A stretch of DNA of 64,000 nucleotides from Palsa-504 sp963739135 (GCA_963739135.1 CAVTZG010000013.1:62001-126000); one strand, 5' to 3'. Positions 41,942 through 50,676 are shown, numbered from the stretch's first letter. Translations and numbers: made by a program. The notes: generated by a model from the letters alone, not told the origin.

Positions 41942-42373
41942 ACGTTTCTCGGCACTCACGCGCCACGGCTGGACGAGAAGGGCCGGCTGTTCTTGCCCGC
42001 CAAGTACCGGGAAGATCTCGCTGGGGGAGTCGTGATCACAAAGGGGCAGGAACGCTGCCTGTTCGTCTTCCCGCGGGACGAATTCGCCCGCATTACCGAG
42101 GCGCTGCGCGATTCGCCGGTGACCGCCAAGGCGGCCCGGGATTACAGCCGGGTCCTGTTCGCCAGCGCCTCCGACGAGCTTCCCGACCGGCAGGGGCGGA
42201 TCACCGTCCCGGCCGCTCTGCGCACCTACGCGGGTCTGCAGCGGGATTGCGTGGTGATCGGCGCGAACACCCGCCTGGAGATCTGGGACAGCCAGGCCTG
42301 GGAGACGTACCTGGCCGAGCAGGAGGACTCGTTCGCCGAGGCGGCCGAGGAGGTGTTCCCCGGGATTCTCTAA
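41942..42373 (+). CDS. mraZ: MraZ transcriptional regulator, apparent ACG start codon
   Basis: 143 residues if begun at ACG 41942: FLGTHAPRLDEKGRLFLPAK is the conserved first AbrB-like half and FASASDELPDRQGRITVPAA begins the second. The frame has a TGA at 41933-41935, and between it and the conserved FLGTH there is no ATG, GTG or TTG; the codon exactly where Met is expected is ACG. GGGAGGTGA (41928-41936) sits 5 bases before it. TTG 41993 would delete the first half-domain. Either a rare ACG start, a T-to-C change or a sequence error is implied. MraZ binds its own promoter repeats. Confidence 0.88.
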   Translation, partial: TFLGTHAPRLDEKGRLFLPAKYREDLAGGVVITKGQERCLFVFPRDEFARITEALRDSPVTAKAARDYSRVLFASASDELPDRQGRITVPAALRTYAGLQRDCVVIGANTRLEIWDSQAWETYLAEQEDSFAEAAEEVFPGIL

Positions 42374-42383
42374 CTGTCAGGGT

Positions 42384-42456
42384 CGGCCTCCATCCGCCAC
42401 TCCCTGCTGGCATCACTTCCCCGGTGCCAGCCGGCGGCGACAGCGGATGGAGGCCG
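42384..42456 (+). ncRNA. Structured leader between mraZ and rsmH (mraW-motif-like position)
   Basis: CGGCCTCCATCCGC (42384-42397) pairs perfectly with GCGGATGGAGGCCG (42443-42456); an inner 6-bp stem CTGGCA / TGCCAG lies within. A conserved mraW RNA motif is known upstream of mraW/rsmH in actinobacteria; this hairpin has the right place, but I could not compare sequence consensus. Confidence 0.55.
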
Positions 42457-42514
42457 GCGGCAACCCGGAGGGAAACGCACGACCGCAGGAACTCCAACTG
42501 GGAGAGGGGGATGC

Positions 42515-43480
42515 GTGGCAGGGCCACAGCACGTGCCGGTGCTCGCCGGCCGCGTTACGGCCCTGCTCGCCCCCGCCCTGGCCGCCCCCGGTGCCGTGCT
42601 GGTGGACGCCACCCTGGGCCGGGCCGGGCACGCCCGGGCCCTGCTCGAGGCCTGCCCCGGACTGTTGCTGGTCGGTATCGACGCCGACGTGGCCGCGATC
42701 GAGGCGGCCCGCGATCTGCTCGCCCCCTACGCCGGCCGGGTGCGGCTGGTGCACGCCAGGTACGACGAGATCCCCAGCAGTGTCGCCGCACTGCGGGCCG
42801 ACGGCGAGCCGGAGAAGGTGATGGGCCTGCTGTTCGACCTGGGCGTGTCCTCACCTCAGCTCGACAACGCCGAACGCGGCTTCTCCTACGCTCACGACGC
42901 CCCGCTCGACATGCGGATGGACCAGACCGCCGACCGCACGGCGGCCGATATCGTCAACGGCTACCCGGCCGCCGAACTGGCCCGGGTGCTGCGCGATTAC
43001 GGCGAGGAGCGCTTCGCCCGCCGGATCGCCGACGCCGTGGTCCGCGAGCGGGCCCGCGAGCCCATCACCTCCACGCTGCGGCTGAGCGCGATCGTCAAGG
43101 ACGCGATCCCCGCGGCGACCCGGCGTACCGGCGGCAACCCGGCCAAGCGGACCTTCCAGGCGCTGCGGATCGAGGTCAACGACGAGCTCGGCACGCTGCG
43201 CCGGGCCCTGCCCGGCGCGCTCGGCGTGCTGGCCGTCGGCGGCCGCGTGGTCGTGCTGGCCTACCACTCGCTCGAGGACCGCATCGTCAAACGGGAACTG
43301 GTGCGGCTGGCGGCCGATCCGGCGCCGCCCGGCCTGCCGGTGCCCGCCCACGCTGCGACGCCGCAGTTCCGCCTGCTCACCAGGGGCGCCGAGCGCCCGG
43401 ACAGTGAAGAAGTCGCCGGCAACCCGCGCGCGGCCTCCGCCCGGCTGCGGGCCGCCGAACGGATCAGGGAAGCCGCATGA
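42515..43480 (+). CDS. rsmH: 16S rRNA m4C1402 methyltransferase
   Basis: 321 residues. HVPVLAGRVTALL at the start, DATLGRAGHARALLEACPGL (SAM site), FDLGVSSPQLDNAERGFSYA, PLDMRMDQ, and AKRTFQALRIEVNDELGTLR and VLAYHSLEDRIVKR mark RsmH (MraW). GTG 42515 follows GGGAGAGGGGG. Second gene of the dcw cluster, separated from mraZ by the structured leader. Confidence 0.96.
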   Translation: MAGPQHVPVLAGRVTALLAPALAAPGAVLVDATLGRAGHARALLEACPGLLLVGIDADVAAIEAARDLLAPYAGRVRLVHARYDEIPSSVAALRADGEPEKVMGLLFDLGVSSPQLDNAERGFSYAHDAPLDMRMDQTADRTAADIVNGYPAAELARVLRDYGEERFARRIADAVVRERAREPITSTLRLSAIVKDAIPAATRRTGGNPAKRTFQALRIEVNDELGTLRRALPGALGVLAVGGRVVVLAYHSLEDRIVKRELVRLAADPAPPGLPVPAHAATPQFRLLTRGAERPDSEEVAGNPRAASARLRAAERIREAA

Positions 43481-43496
43481 CCCGAGGGGCACTGAC

Positions 43497-44402
43497 ATGG
43501 CCACAGACATGATGCCGCGCACCCCCGGCACCCCCCGGCCGTCGCCCGGCCGGGGCAGCCCGGCGGGCCGCGGCACGTCAGCGGTCCGGGGCATGCCCCC
43601 CGGCCGCAGCGCGCCGTCTGCCCGGGACATCCCGTCCGGCCGCGACACAGCGGCCAGGGGCGGACCGTCCGGCCGCAGAACGGCCCCGTCCGGCCGCAGA
43701 ACGGCCCCGTCCGGGCGCGGCACGCCGCCCGCGGGCGGCCCGGACTCCTCCGCCCGTACCGACCCGCGGACCCGCGGGCGTACCGACCTGCTTCCTCCCC
43801 GGCCCCCCCACACCCCGAAGACCGCCAAGCCCGCGAAGACCGCCAAGCCAGCGAAGACCGCCAAGCCAGCGAAGACCGCCAAGCCAGCGAAGGCCCCCAA
43901 GGCCGCGAAGGCCGCTAAGCCCGCGAAGGCCGCTAAGCCCGCCAAGATCCGCACCCCGCGCCATACCCGCCCCATCACTGCACCCGGCCCCCGCCCCGCC
44001 CGCGGGCCTGCTCCCGAACCCGCCTCGCGCCCGGTCAGCCGGCCCGCGGCGGTCCCGAGGAAACGGCCCCGCCACCCGCGGGCGCCGTTCATCCTGCTCC
44101 TGGTCGGCCTGCTCGGCGGGGCCCTGGTCTGCTTGCTGGTGATCAGCACCACGCTGGCCGAAGGGTCGTACCGGATCACCAACATGCAGCAGGAGAACAC
44201 TGTCCTGGCCCGGCAGGAGCAGGTGCTCACCGAGCAGGTCGCGCAGGCCTCCTCACCCGCCCAGATCGCGCAGGAGGCGGCGGCGCTCGGCATGCGGCAG
44301 AACCCGAAGCTGCAGTTCATCAACCTGACGTCAGGAAAGATCGTGGCCGGCAAGCCGACGGCGGCGCAGGCGGCGATCAGCGTCCCCGGATTCACCCCGT
44401 GA
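43497..44402 (+). CDS. ftsL: FtsL-like septum protein with long repetitive basic N-terminus
   Basis: 301 residues. The last about 110 residues are FtsL-like: one membrane segment (FILLLVGLLGGALVCLLVIS, about 198-217), then a periplasmic coiled coil (NMQQENTVLARQEQVLTEQV). The preceding 195 residues are disordered and basic, with GRRTAPSGR repeats and about nine TAKPAK/AAKPAK units (43817-43950). Actinobacterial FtsL proteins often have basic tails, but this one is long. ATG 43497; the stop overlaps ftsI by 4 bases. It should form the FtsQ-FtsL-FtsB-type divisome bridge. Confidence 0.85.
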   Translation: MATDMMPRTPGTPRPSPGRGSPAGRGTSAVRGMPPGRSAPSARDIPSGRDTAARGGPSGRRTAPSGRRTAPSGRGTPPAGGPDSSARTDPRTRGRTDLLPPRPPHTPKTAKPAKTAKPAKTAKPAKTAKPAKAPKAAKAAKPAKAAKPAKIRTPRHTRPITAPGPRPARGPAPEPASRPVSRPAAVPRKRPRHPRAPFILLLVGLLGGALVCLLVISTTLAEGSYRITNMQQENTVLARQEQVLTEQVAQASSPAQIAQEAAALGMRQNPKLQFINLTSGKIVAGKPTAAQAAISVPGFTP

Positions 44403-46480
44403 CGCCTCAGGACCCGACCCGCAGGCCGCAGACCCGCCGTCGCGACGACCGCCGTCCGCGCGGCAGTGCTATCCCGGGGGGGCGACCCCCCGGACCCCCC
44501 CGATCCCGGGGGGAACCATCCCCCCGGACCCCTCTTGGGACCCCCCATGGGACCTCCCCGGGGACCCCCGTGAGAGGAGACCCGCGCCCGGGAGCCCCGC
44601 TCGGCGATCCCCTCGGGCCGCCGCGCGGCCGTCCGAGGGCAGCCACCACGGCCCGTTCGGGAGAAAGAGAAAAAAGAAGGGGACCGGCGCGCCCGCAGCC
44701 TGCCCGGCCCAGGCCCCGCCCGCCGCGGCCCCGCCGCATTATCCCGCGCGGCGACCCGGTCCGCAGGCTCGGCATCACCCTGCTGGCGATCGTGTTCGTG
44801 CTGACCCTGTTCGCCGCGCGCCTGGTGCAGCTGCAGGGCCTGGAGTCAGGCAGGTACAAGGTGCTGGCCGCCGAGCAGCGGGACCGGACCATCGTGCTAC
44901 CCGCGCTGCGCGGGGAGATCACCGGCGCCAACGGGCAGGTGCTGGCCATGACCGTGGCCACCTACCTGGTGTACGCCGACCCGCCGGAGATACCGGCCGC
45001 CGATACCGAAGAGGTGGCCACCAAGCTCGCCGCCTGGCTCGGCATGACCTCCGACGCGATCCTCGCCCTCCTGGCGCACCCGACCTCACCGCAGTACGTG
45101 GTGCTGGCCAAGGGCGTGTCCGCGCAGGTGGGTGACCAGATCTCGGCCCTGGGCCTGCCCGGCGTCTACGAGACCCCGAGTTACGCCAGGTCCTACCCCG
45201 ACGGCGACGCGGCGGCCAACATCATCGGTTTCACCGGCACCAGCAGCCAGGGCATCCTGGTCGGCGGGGCCGGCGTCGAACAGGAGTACGACTCGCTGCT
45301 GGCCGGCCGGTCCGGCCGCGAGCAGGTCCAGATCGGCACGAACGGCCAGCCGATCCCGCTGGCCGGCAGCGACGACCAGCCGGTGGTGAACGGCAGCGAC
45401 CTGCGGCTGACGATCGTCCCCCAGCTGCAGTACGACGCCGAGCAGGCCTGCGCGGCCCAGGTCGCCAAGACCAAGGCGGCCAGCTGCACGGTGGTGATCA
45501 TCCAGCCGAAGACCGGGCACATCCTGGCCATGGCCCAGTGGCCGACGTTCAACCCGGCGGACATCACCGACGCGGCCCAGGCCACCGACATCCCCGTCCA
45601 GAACGTGTTCCAGCCCGGCTCCACGGCCAAGGTCATCACCGCCTCGGCCGCCTTCGAGCAGGGCGGCCAGACGCCGATGAGCGCCTATAACATCCCGTAC
45701 GAGATCGTCAGGGGCGGCCAGGTCATCCAGGACGCGGAATGGTCGCCGGGCGAGCGGTACACGATCGCGGGCATCGTCGCGCACTCCTCCAATATCGGCA
45801 TGTCCCAGGTCGTGGCGCACGTCCCGGAGCAGGTCCAATACGACTACCTGCGGGCCTTCGGCTTCGGCCAGACGACCGGCCTCGGGCTGCCCGGCGAGAG
45901 CGCGGGCCTGCTGCCGCCGGTGTCGCAGTGGGCGGCGGACACCCGGTACACGCTGTCGTTCGGCCAGGGCGTGGCGGTGACCGCCATCCAGATGGCGGAG
46001 ATCTACGCGACGATTGCCAACGGCGGCGTCCGGGTCCAGCCGACCCTGGTCGAGGGCACGACCAACTCCGCGGGGACCTACGCCCCGGCCCCGGCCTCGC
46101 CGGGCAAGCGGGTGATCCAGGCCAAGACGGCCTCCGAGCTGCTGCAGATCCTGCAGCAGGTGCCGACCATCGATGAGGAAGGCGGCCAGCCCTGGGGGAT
46201 CCTCCCCGGCTACGCCATCGCCGCCAAGACCGGCACCTCGCAGGAATCCAACGGAACCTGCGCCCTGTGCGTCTACGGATCGAGCTACATTGGCATGGCG
46301 CCGGGTAACAACCCGCAGATCGTCATCGCGGTGAACGTGCAGAACCCGCGCAAGGGCGGCTACTACGGCGACGAGGTGGCCGGCCCGGTCTTCTACCAGG
46401 TGGCCCAGGAGGCACTGGCCACGCTGCAGATCCCGCCGGACGGGGCCACTCCCGTCAACATCCGCCTGAACGCGCCGTGA
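44399..46480 (+). CDS. ftsI: Division-specific penicillin-binding protein (PBP3/FtsI)
   Basis: 693 residues. A cytoplasmic Pro/Arg-rich tail of about 120 residues, one membrane anchor (RLGITLLAIVFVLTLFAARL), the PBP dimerisation domain and the transpeptidase domain with QPGSTAK (active Ser about 408), HSSN (about 463) and AKTGTS (about 610). It crosslinks septal peptidoglycan. Part of the N-terminal tail (SAIPGGRPPGPPRSRGEPSP and onward) is encoded by a G/C palindromic element (44473-44570). GTG 44399 overlaps the ftsL stop. Confidence 0.95.
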   Translation: MTPQDPTRRPQTRRRDDRRPRGSAIPGGRPPGPPRSRGEPSPRTPLGTPHGTSPGTPVRGDPRPGAPLGDPLGPPRGRPRAATTARSGEREKRRGPARPQPARPRPRPPRPRRIIPRGDPVRRLGITLLAIVFVLTLFAARLVQLQGLESGRYKVLAAEQRDRTIVLPALRGEITGANGQVLAMTVATYLVYADPPEIPAADTEEVATKLAAWLGMTSDAILALLAHPTSPQYVVLAKGVSAQVGDQISALGLPGVYETPSYARSYPDGDAAANIIGFTGTSSQGILVGGAGVEQEYDSLLAGRSGREQVQIGTNGQPIPLAGSDDQPVVNGSDLRLTIVPQLQYDAEQACAAQVAKTKAASCTVVIIQPKTGHILAMAQWPTFNPADITDAAQATDIPVQNVFQPGSTAKVITASAAFEQGGQTPMSAYNIPYEIVRGGQVIQDAEWSPGERYTIAGIVAHSSNIGMSQVVAHVPEQVQYDYLRAFGFGQTTGLGLPGESAGLLPPVSQWAADTRYTLSFGQGVAVTAIQMAEIYATIANGGVRVQPTLVEGTTNSAGTYAPAPASPGKRVIQAKTASELLQILQQVPTIDEEGGQPWGILPGYAIAAKTGTSQESNGTCALCVYGSSYIGMAPGNNPQIVIAVNVQNPRKGGYYGDEVAGPVFYQVAQEALATLQIPPDGATPVNIRLNAP
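44473..44570 (+). repeat. G/C palindromic element (E3), in ftsI tail
   Basis: About 98 bases with the cores CCCCCCGGACCCCCC (44486-44500) and CCCCCCGGACCCC (44520-44532). The block CCCGGGGGGAACC, ATCCCCCCGGACC, TTGGGACCCCCC matches the reverse complement of the methyltransferase copy at nearly every base. Confidence 0.85.
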
Positions 46481-46499
46481 TAGGAGGTAACCTCACCCC

Positions 46500-48149
46500 G
46501 TGGCGAACCGTCCCGCCCACCCGCAGCCGCGGCCGCTATCGGCTCTCGGGTCGCTGCTGGGTGTCCGGCTGGCCTCGGCGGGACGTTCGGTCTCCCCGGA
46601 CGAGCTCGGGTTCATCACCGGCGTTACGCTCGACTCGCGCTGCGTCAGGCCCGGCGACCTGTACGTGGCCCTGCCCGGCTCGCGCGTGCACGGCGCGGCG
46701 TTCTGCGCCGACGCGGTAGCCGCGGGCGCCGCCGCGGTGCTGACCGACCCGGACGGGCGGGCCCGTGCCGCGGCCACCGGGGTGCCTGTCTTCGTGCTCG
46801 CCGACCCGCGGGCCCGGCTGGGCGAGGTGGCCTGCTGGGTGTACGGCAACCCGTCGAGCCGGCTGCGGCTCATCGGCGTGACCGGGACCAGCGGCAAGAC
46901 CACCTCGACCTACCTGTTGGAGGCCGGGCTGCGCGCCGCGGGCCACCTGACCGGCCTGATCGGCGGGGTGGAGACCAGGATCGGCGGGGATCGGCTGCCC
47001 AGCACGCTCACCACGCCCGAGGCGCCCGACCTGCAGGCCCTGTTCGCGGTCATGGTCGAACGCGGGGTCACCGCCGCCGCGATGGAGGTGTCGAGTCACT
47101 CGCTCAGCCTGGGTCGGGTGGCGGGCTCCAGCTTCGACGTGGCGGTCTTCACCAACCTGTCGCAGGATCACCTGGACTTCCACGCCGACATCGAGGACTA
47201 CTTCCGGGCCAAGTCGTCCCTGTTCATGCCGCCTGAGCGAGGGGGCATGCCAGGGGGGTCCGGGGGGGTGGAGCCCCCCCGGTCGGCAGCGCTGTCGTCC
47301 CCCCGGGTCAGCACCGTCATGGGCGTGGTGAACATCGACGACAAGTACGGGCGCAGGCTGGCCGCCTCGGCGCCCGTGCCCATCACTACGTTCTCCGCGG
47401 CGGGCAAGCCGGAGGCCGACTGGCGTGCCGTCGACGTCCGTTCCGGAGCGGACGGCAGCACGTTCCGCGTGATCGGCCCCGGCGGGGTTGAGGCGGATGC
47501 GTCGTGCGGACTGGCCGGGGTGTTCAACGTGGCCAACGCGCTGGGCGCGGTGGTCGCGCTGGTCGAGGCCGGGGTCCGGCTGGAGGACGCGGTGGCCGGG
47601 ATCGCGGCCTGCCCGGGCGTGCCCGGCCGGCTGGAGCGGGTGCCCGCTCCCGGGCTCGATGTGACGGCCTTCGTCGACTACTCGCACAAGCCCGGCGCGG
47701 TCGAGGCCGTGCTGCGCTCGCTGCGGCCGGTCACCCAGTCCAGCCTGATCATCGTGCTGGGCTGCGGCGGCGACCGGGACCGGGCCAAGCGGCCGATGAT
47801 GGGCGCCGCCGCCGCGTCCCTGGCTGATGTGGCCATTCTCACCAGCGACAACCCGCGATCAGAGGACCCGCTGGCCATCCTGGCGGCGATGCTGGACGGT
47901 GTGCTCAGCGTGCCGGCCGAAGAACGGGCCCGGGTGATCATCGAGCCGGACCGGTCCGCGGCGATCTGGCAGGCCGTCAGCATGGCTACTGCGGGCGACG
48001 TGATCGTGGTGGCGGGCAAAGGCCACGAGACCGGGCAGTACGTGGCGGGGACCGTCCTGCCGTTCGACGACCGGCGGGTCACCGCGGCCGCCTTGGAGCG
48101 GGTGGCCAAGGGCCAGCCGTTCGGCGACCCGTGGGCGGTGGACCCGTGA
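46500..48149 (+). CDS. murE: UDP-MurNAc-tripeptide ligase (meso-DAP adding)
   Basis: 549 residues. GVTGTSGKTTSTYLLEAGLR (P-loop), TTPEAPDLQ, MEVSSHSLSLGRV and FTNLSQDHLDFHADIEDYF, then the specificity motif SDNPRSEDP, whose DNPR indicates meso-diaminopimelate, and AGKGHETGQY. GTG 46500 with TAGGAGGT upstream. Between KSSLFMPPER and STVMGVVNIDD an extra GGMPGGSGGVEPPRSAALSS is encoded by a G/C palindromic element (47239-47306); in other MurE proteins this loop is short. Confidence 0.96.
   Translation: MANRPAHPQPRPLSALGSLLGVRLASAGRSVSPDELGFITGVTLDSRCVRPGDLYVALPGSRVHGAAFCADAVAAGAAAVLTDPDGRARAAATGVPVFVLADPRARLGEVACWVYGNPSSRLRLIGVTGTSGKTTSTYLLEAGLRAAGHLTGLIGGVETRIGGDRLPSTLTTPEAPDLQALFAVMVERGVTAAAMEVSSHSLSLGRVAGSSFDVAVFTNLSQDHLDFHADIEDYFRAKSSLFMPPERGGMPGGSGGVEPPRSAALSSPRVSTVMGVVNIDDKYGRRLAASAPVPITTFSAAGKPEADWRAVDVRSGADGSTFRVIGPGGVEADASCGLAGVFNVANALGAVVALVEAGVRLEDAVAGIAACPGVPGRLERVPAPGLDVTAFVDYSHKPGAVEAVLRSLRPVTQSSLIIVLGCGGDRDRAKRPMMGAAAASLADVAILTSDNPRSEDPLAILAAMLDGVLSVPAEERARVIIEPDRSAAIWQAVSMATAGDVIVVAGKGHETGQYVAGTVLPFDDRRVTAAALERVAKGQPFGDPWAVDP
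47239..47306 (-). repeat. G/C palindromic element (E4), in murE
   Basis: About 68 bases with the core GGGGGGTCCGGGGGGG at 47253-47268. Its reverse complement aligns with the 5' two thirds of the murF copy, including GGGGGGACGAC and CCCCCCCGGACCCCCCTGGC. Confidence 0.85.
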
Positions 48150-49636
48150 TCCCGCTGTCGCTGGCCCAGATCGCCACGATCACTGGCGGGCAGCTTCACG
48201 GCGAAGCCGACTCGGTCGTGACCGGCGAAGTGGTGATCGACTCCCGGCGGGCCGGCCCGGGCGGCCTGTTCGCCGCGGTCGCGGGGGAGCGCTCCGACGG
48301 GCACGACTTCGCCGCCGCCGCCGTGGCCGCGGGCGCGGTGGCGGTGCTGGCCACCGGGCCCGTCCCTGCGCCTTCGGTCCTGGTCGCCGACGTTCCGGCC
48401 GCGCTGGCCGTGCTGGCCAGGTACGTGGTGGACTCCCTGCCCGCAGCCCGTGTCGCGGGCATCACCGGATCCTCGGGCAAGACGTCGACCAAGGACCTCG
48501 CCGCCCAGCTGGCCGAGCGCCTAGGCCCTACGATCGCGCCCGCCGGGTCGTTCAACAACGAGCTCGGCCTCCCGCTGACCGTGCTCCGCGCCGACTCCTC
48601 GACCAGGTACCTGGTGCTCGAGCTGTCGGCCCGCGGACCCGGCCACATCGCCTACCTGTGCGGCATCGCGCCGCCCCGTTACGGCGCGGTGCTGAACGTG
48701 GGCCACGCGCACGCCGGGGAGTTCGGCGGCCTGGACCAGGTGGCCCGGGCCAAGGGCGAACTGGTCGAGGCGCTCCCGGCCGACGGCGTGGCCATCCTGA
48801 ACGCCGACGATTCCCGCGTCGTGGCCATGGCCGCCCGGACCGCGGCCCGGGTCGTCACCTTCGGCGTCGAGGCATCCCAGGCCAGCGTGCGCGCCCTGGA
48901 CGTGCGGCTGGACGACCTCGGGCGGCCGAGCTTCACCCTGCTGACACCCGACGGCCCGGCGCCGGTCACCCTGCGGTTGCACGGCGCGCATAACGTGCCG
49001 AATGCCCTGGCCGCCGCGGCCCTGGCCCGCGAGCTGGGCCTGGGCCTGGCCGATATCGCGGATGCCCTGTGCGCCGCGGTGGCGCGCAGCCGGTGGCGGA
49101 TGGAGGTCCACCGCCGGGCAGATGGGGTGACGGTCATCAACGACGCCTACAACGCGAACCCCGAGTCGGTACGGGCCGCCCTGGAGGCCCTGCGCCACCT
49201 GGCCGCCGGCGGCCGCGGGTTCGCCGTTCTCGGCCACATGGCCGAACTGGGCGATACCTCGCAGGCCAGCCACGAAGCCATCGGTCAGTTCGCCGCGCAG
49301 GCCGAACTAACCGGGCTGATCGCGGTCGGCCCCGAAGCGGAGCCGCTGCTGGCCGGCGCGCGGCGGGTGCCGTCCTGGACCGGCGAGGCGCTCGCCGTGC
49401 CCGACGCCGCCGCCGCGCTCAACGCGGTCTCGAACCAACTCAAGCCCGGCGACGTTGTCCTGGTGAAGGCGTCCCGCGCGGCCCACCTGGAGGGGCTCGC
49501 GGCGCTTTTGCTCCGGGGGGACGACCTTGCTGGTCTCCCCCGGGGGGGTTCCGCCCCCCCGGACCCCCCTGGCGAACCCCCCGCGCACGGGGGGGCTACG
49601 CGCCCCCCCGTTTCCCCCCGGGAGGCGGACCGGTGA
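48146..49636 (+). CDS. murF: UDP-MurNAc-tripeptide D-Ala-D-Ala ligase
   Basis: 496 residues. RVAGITGSSGKTSTKDLAAQ (P-loop), SFNNELGLPLTVLRAD, INDAYNANPESVRAALEALR and FAVLGHMAELGDTSQASHEA are MurF signatures. It adds D-Ala-D-Ala to complete the pentapeptide. GTG 48146 overlaps murE. The last about 37 residues (RGDDLAGLPRGGSAPPDPPG ... PPVSPREADR) lie beyond the normal end and are encoded by a G/C palindromic element; the stop overlaps the mraY GTG. Confidence 0.95.
   Translation: MIPLSLAQIATITGGQLHGEADSVVTGEVVIDSRRAGPGGLFAAVAGERSDGHDFAAAAVAAGAVAVLATGPVPAPSVLVADVPAALAVLARYVVDSLPAARVAGITGSSGKTSTKDLAAQLAERLGPTIAPAGSFNNELGLPLTVLRADSSTRYLVLELSARGPGHIAYLCGIAPPRYGAVLNVGHAHAGEFGGLDQVARAKGELVEALPADGVAILNADDSRVVAMAARTAARVVTFGVEASQASVRALDVRLDDLGRPSFTLLTPDGPAPVTLRLHGAHNVPNALAAAALARELGLGLADIADALCAAVARSRWRMEVHRRADGVTVINDAYNANPESVRAALEALRHLAAGGRGFAVLGHMAELGDTSQASHEAIGQFAAQAELTGLIAVGPEAEPLLAGARRVPSWTGEALAVPDAAAALNAVSNQLKPGDVVLVKASRAAHLEGLAALLLRGDDLAGLPRGGSAPPDPPGEPPAHGGATRPPVSPREADR
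49513..49625 (+). repeat. G/C palindromic element, long copy (E5), at murF 3' end
   Basis: About 113 bases: GGGGGGACGAC, CTCCCCCGGGGGGG, CCCCCCCGGACCCCCC (core), CCCCCCGCGCACGGGGGGG, CCCCCCCGTTTCCCCCCGGG. It supplies the murF C-terminal extension and abuts the mraY ribosome-binding region (GGGAGG), so it may also affect mraY translation. Confidence 0.85.
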
Positions 49637-50676
49637 GAACCGTCCTGTTGTCTGCCGCCGTCTCGCTGATCGTCGCGCTGTTCGGCACCCCGCTGGCCAT
49701 CAAGACGTTCACCCGGCGCGGCTACGGCCAGGAGATCAGGTCGGACGGGCCGGCCGGGCACCTGTCCAAGCGCGGCACGCCCACCATGGGCGGCACGGTG
49801 ATCATCACCGCGTCGCTGGCCGGCTACTTCGTCGGCCACCTGGCCACCGGCGATGCCACGTCCGCGTCCGGGCTGCTCGTGCTGTTCCTGATGACCGGGC
49901 TCGGCCTGGTCGGGTTCGCCGACGACTTCATCAAGCTGTACATGCAGCGCAGCCTGGGCCTGCGCAGCGGCGCCAAGCTGGCCGGCCAGGCCATCGTCGG
50001 CGGGATCTTCGCCGTGCTCGCGATCAGGTTCCCCGACGGCTGGGATCTGACCCCGGCCTCCACCCACCTGTCGTTCTACGCGGACTTCGGCATCTCCATC
50101 GGGCCGGTGCTCTTTGTGGCCTGGGTCATCCTCATGGTCGCCGGGACCTCCAACGCGGTGAACCTCACCGACGGGCTGGACGGCCTGGCCACCGGCGCTG
50201 CCATCCTGGCGCTGGCCGCCTACATGATCATCGGGATCTGGCAGCTGCGCAACGACTGCACGGTCTACCTGGCCCAGGCCTGCTACGACGTGCGCGACCC
50301 GCAGGATCTCGCCATCGTGGCCGCCACCGTCATGGGCGCCTGCATCGGGTTCCTGTGGTGGAACGCGCCACCCGCCAAGATCTTCATGGGCGACACCGGG
50401 TCCCTGGCCCTGGGCGGCGTGCTGGCCGGCCTGGCCATCACCACCCATACCGAGCTGCTGCTGTTCCTGCTGGGCGGGCTGTTCGTGATCATCACGCTGT
50501 CGGTGGTGATCCAGGTCGGCTCGTTCAAGCTGACCGGCAAGCGGGTGTTCCGCATGGCGCCGCTGCAGCACCATTTCGAGCTGGCCGGCTGGGCCGAGAC
50601 CACGATCGTCGTGCGGTTCTGGATCATTGCCGGCATCTGCGTCGCCCTAGGCCTCGGCATCTTCTACGTCGGCTGA
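49633..50676 (+). CDS. mraY: Phospho-MurNAc-pentapeptide transferase
   Basis: 347 residues, about ten membrane segments. It makes lipid I. GFADDFIKLYMQRSLGLRSG (double Asp), NAVNLTDGLDGLATG, FMGDTGSLALGG and MAPLQHHFELAGW are the catalytic and family motifs. GTG 49633 overlaps the murF stop. It is the last gene of the first dcw block; murD does not follow. Confidence 0.96.
   Translation: MRTVLLSAAVSLIVALFGTPLAIKTFTRRGYGQEIRSDGPAGHLSKRGTPTMGGTVIITASLAGYFVGHLATGDATSASGLLVLFLMTGLGLVGFADDFIKLYMQRSLGLRSGAKLAGQAIVGGIFAVLAIRFPDGWDLTPASTHLSFYADFGISIGPVLFVAWVILMVAGTSNAVNLTDGLDGLATGAAILALAAYMIIGIWQLRNDCTVYLAQACYDVRDPQDLAIVAATVMGACIGFLWWNAPPAKIFMGDTGSLALGGVLAGLAITTHTELLLFLLGGLFVIITLSVVIQVGSFKLTGKRVFRMAPLQHHFELAGWAETTIVVRFWIIAGICVALGLGIFYVG

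Noticed and set aside
41993..42373. TTG 41993 as the mraZ start
   Set aside because: It would remove FLGTHAPRLDEKGRLF, the conserved first half-domain, and has no ribosome-binding site, while ACG 41942 has a good one.
41890..43407. 505-codon frame spanning mraZ and rsmH
   Set aside because: It reads both genes in the wrong frame; the correct frames give canonical MraZ and RsmH proteins.
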